64,000 nucleotides of DNA from Sindora glabra (Eukaryota; Streptophyta; Magnoliopsida; Fabales; Fabaceae): positions 64,391,989 through 64,455,988 of the forward strand of contig CM035228.1 in the NCBI GenBank assembly GCA_020226215.1, in the 5' to 3' direction. Below are positions 62,640 through 64,000 of this stretch, one piece after another. The number at the start of each line of letters is the position of its first letter. The first letter of the stretch is position 1. Under the pieces are notes generated by a model. The model made no database searches. It worked only from the letters and a program-made list of their open reading frames with translations, and was not told the DNA's origin. The position numbers were made by a program, and so were the translations under genes.

Positions 62640-64000
62640 GACTTACTAGATATACTTTTCGATCTTAGCATAATTATTCAAGATATATCATATGGCAACA
62701 TCTCAATATTTCCTATCAATGTGAGAATTTATCTTTTTTCCCACTAGTCGACATTGAGATCTGAACATTGACAATGCCTTTTTTGCATTTTTGGATGCTA
62801 CATCTTGGTTTTGGTCAGGTTGATTGAATCTAGTTTCTACTTTTTTTAGGTAGATAGAATAAAATGTTAATGTCTCATTAATAGCATATCTTTTTGTGAT
62901 TGAACCCTTAAGTTAAGCGTGATTCTTGACATAATCCTTTAACTTTTTGATGTATCTCTCATATAGGTACATTTATAAAAAATGAACGAGACTGCCTTGT
63001 AATGCTTTGTTAGAAAAGTGTAAAACTAGGTGAACTATTATGTTAAAAAATGCTAGAGGGTATATCCTTTCAAGCTTGCATAAAATGATAACAATGTCTT
63101 ACTTGACTTGCTAGGCATCCCTTTTATTAAGAGTTCTAGCACATATTTGGTTAAAGAAGTTGCACAACTCAATAATTGAATATGATAGTTCTTTTAGCAA
63201 AAATGCTCAAATTGAAGGCCCTAACAATTTCTGGATGATAATGTAACATTCATACGATTTCAACCCCTTTAACTTCATATCATGACTAGTTATATTTTTC
63301 TTGAGATTTCCAGCAAACCTATTAGGAAATTTCACATTTCTTATAAATTAGTAGAACTATCTTCATTTGTCTTAATTGAGTGTACAAGTAGTATATGGTT
63401 TGAAAAGCTCACCCCTTTCTTTATACCAATGTAAGTTTGGGTTTATATTCATGTCTACTAGATCTCATCTCGTATTGTTTGTATCTTTTATTTTATGCTC
63501 AATGTTTAACAATATACCCAAAATACTATCACACACATTCTTCTCAACTTGCAATACATTAATATTATGCCTAAGGTTTATTGTTAGCTAATACAAAAGG
63601 TTAAAAAATATGATCCTCTTACTTCAATTAAGTTCATCAACACCTTTCTTTTGTTTTAGACCATAAACTGGACCATAAATTGAGTATATTTTTCCATGAA
63701 GTTTTTAAGCTACTTTATCTTGTTAGTCCATGATAATTTCACTAATAAAAGGACGAAGAAGGGCTTTCCTCTCTAACCTTCTATTAAACTCCTTTTATCG
63801 AATTCCTGCTAAGTTTCTCTATCAACAAAATATCATATTACCCCATCCTCTGTTGACCTTCCTGTATGATGTCATATTATATCTTTTGCAGTGTACCTTG
63901 ATCCCTACAATTACTTCAATTAAGGAGTCAATAAAAAATATCGAAGCACTTTTTTTTCCTTTTATATTTTTATTTATCCATCAGCCCTCCCCATAGATAG
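62640..64000 (-). pseudogene. CACTA TNP2 C-terminal part with DUF4218, broken and partial
   Basis: Minus-strand reading from about 63240: IIQKLLGPSI, AFLLKELSYSIIELCNFFNQ, ICARTLNKRDA, IVIILCKLERIYPLAFFNII and VHLVLHFSNKALQGSLVHFL, then YLYERYIKKLKDYVKNHA, GSITKRYAINETLTFYSIYL, KKVETRFNQPDQNQD (to about 62810). This is DUF4218 followed by the linker to DUF4216. The 63300-64000 part should hold the end of the TNP2 catalytic domain but is only weakly readable. Stops and frameshifts occur. Continues beyond the right edge. Confidence 0.8.

Larger units (their letters stand above)
58640..64000 (-). mobile_element. CACTA-type DNA transposon 3, 3' part, runs off the window
   Basis: The left end CTATAAGAAATTAGGCTTTC with GGCGATAAC (from about 58642) is a decayed form of the CACTAGTAGAAA-TTAGGC...GGCGA termini of plant CACTA elements. 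Inward lie subterminal repeats (58780-59220), then minus-strand genes in the usual order read from the right: TNP2 with DUF4218, DUF4216, then TNP1. The 5' part, with the catalytic TNP2 domain, lies beyond 64000. Confidence 0.8.

Overview
This is an AT-rich plant nuclear intergenic window, almost certainly from a eudicot. The evidence is the transposon complement: plant Mutator-like (MULE) transposase, plant mobile domain (PMD), CACTA genes with DUF4216/DUF4218, Ty3/gypsy LTRs, and a 3-ketoacyl-CoA synthase fragment. The species cannot be fixed from the sequence. I see no intact conventional gene, only one plausible first exon of a host gene near the left end; almost everything else is decayed, nested transposable elements.

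Layout. About 1.65-1.87 kb (minus): an unrecognised, GC-richer first exon. 2.2-2.6 kb: a MITE. 3.8-6.1 kb: a minus-strand gypsy LTR with the tail of pol. 8.6-11.8 kb: two gypsy LTRs head to head, 200 bp apart. 11.8-16.5 kb: a plus-strand gypsy interior with gag and protease, split by a 1.37-kb insertion with a target duplication. 18-26 kb: pieces of further gypsy LTRs in both orientations. 26.2-35.4 kb: a CACTA element carrying a TNP1-ULP1 gene, split by a gypsy LTR. 36.9 kb: one end of a second CACTA. 37.4-44.3 kb: another gypsy 3' end, its LTR, and LTR/primer-site remnants. 47.5-48.0 kb: a second MITE. 48.5-57.1 kb: a MULE encoding, on one strand, a spliced MuDR-type transposase followed by a PMD gene, with a long leader intron containing tandem repeats. 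57.16-57.56 kb: the last quarter of a 3-ketoacyl-CoA synthase, lying directly against the MULE. 58.6 kb to the right edge: a third CACTA with subterminal repeats, TNP1, DUF4216 and DUF4218/TNP2 segments, running off the window.

State and interplay. The transposon genes are all broken by stops and frameshifts. Several stops are TAG or TAA where the family has Gln, and two catalytic Asp codons have become Asn. Both changes fit C-to-T decay of methylated repeats. No bacterial-type operon, CRISPR array, tRNA or rRNA was recognised. The most unusual unit is the MULE plus PMD gene next to a synthase fragment, followed by the CACTA with a ULP1-like protease domain that has lost its catalytic cysteine.
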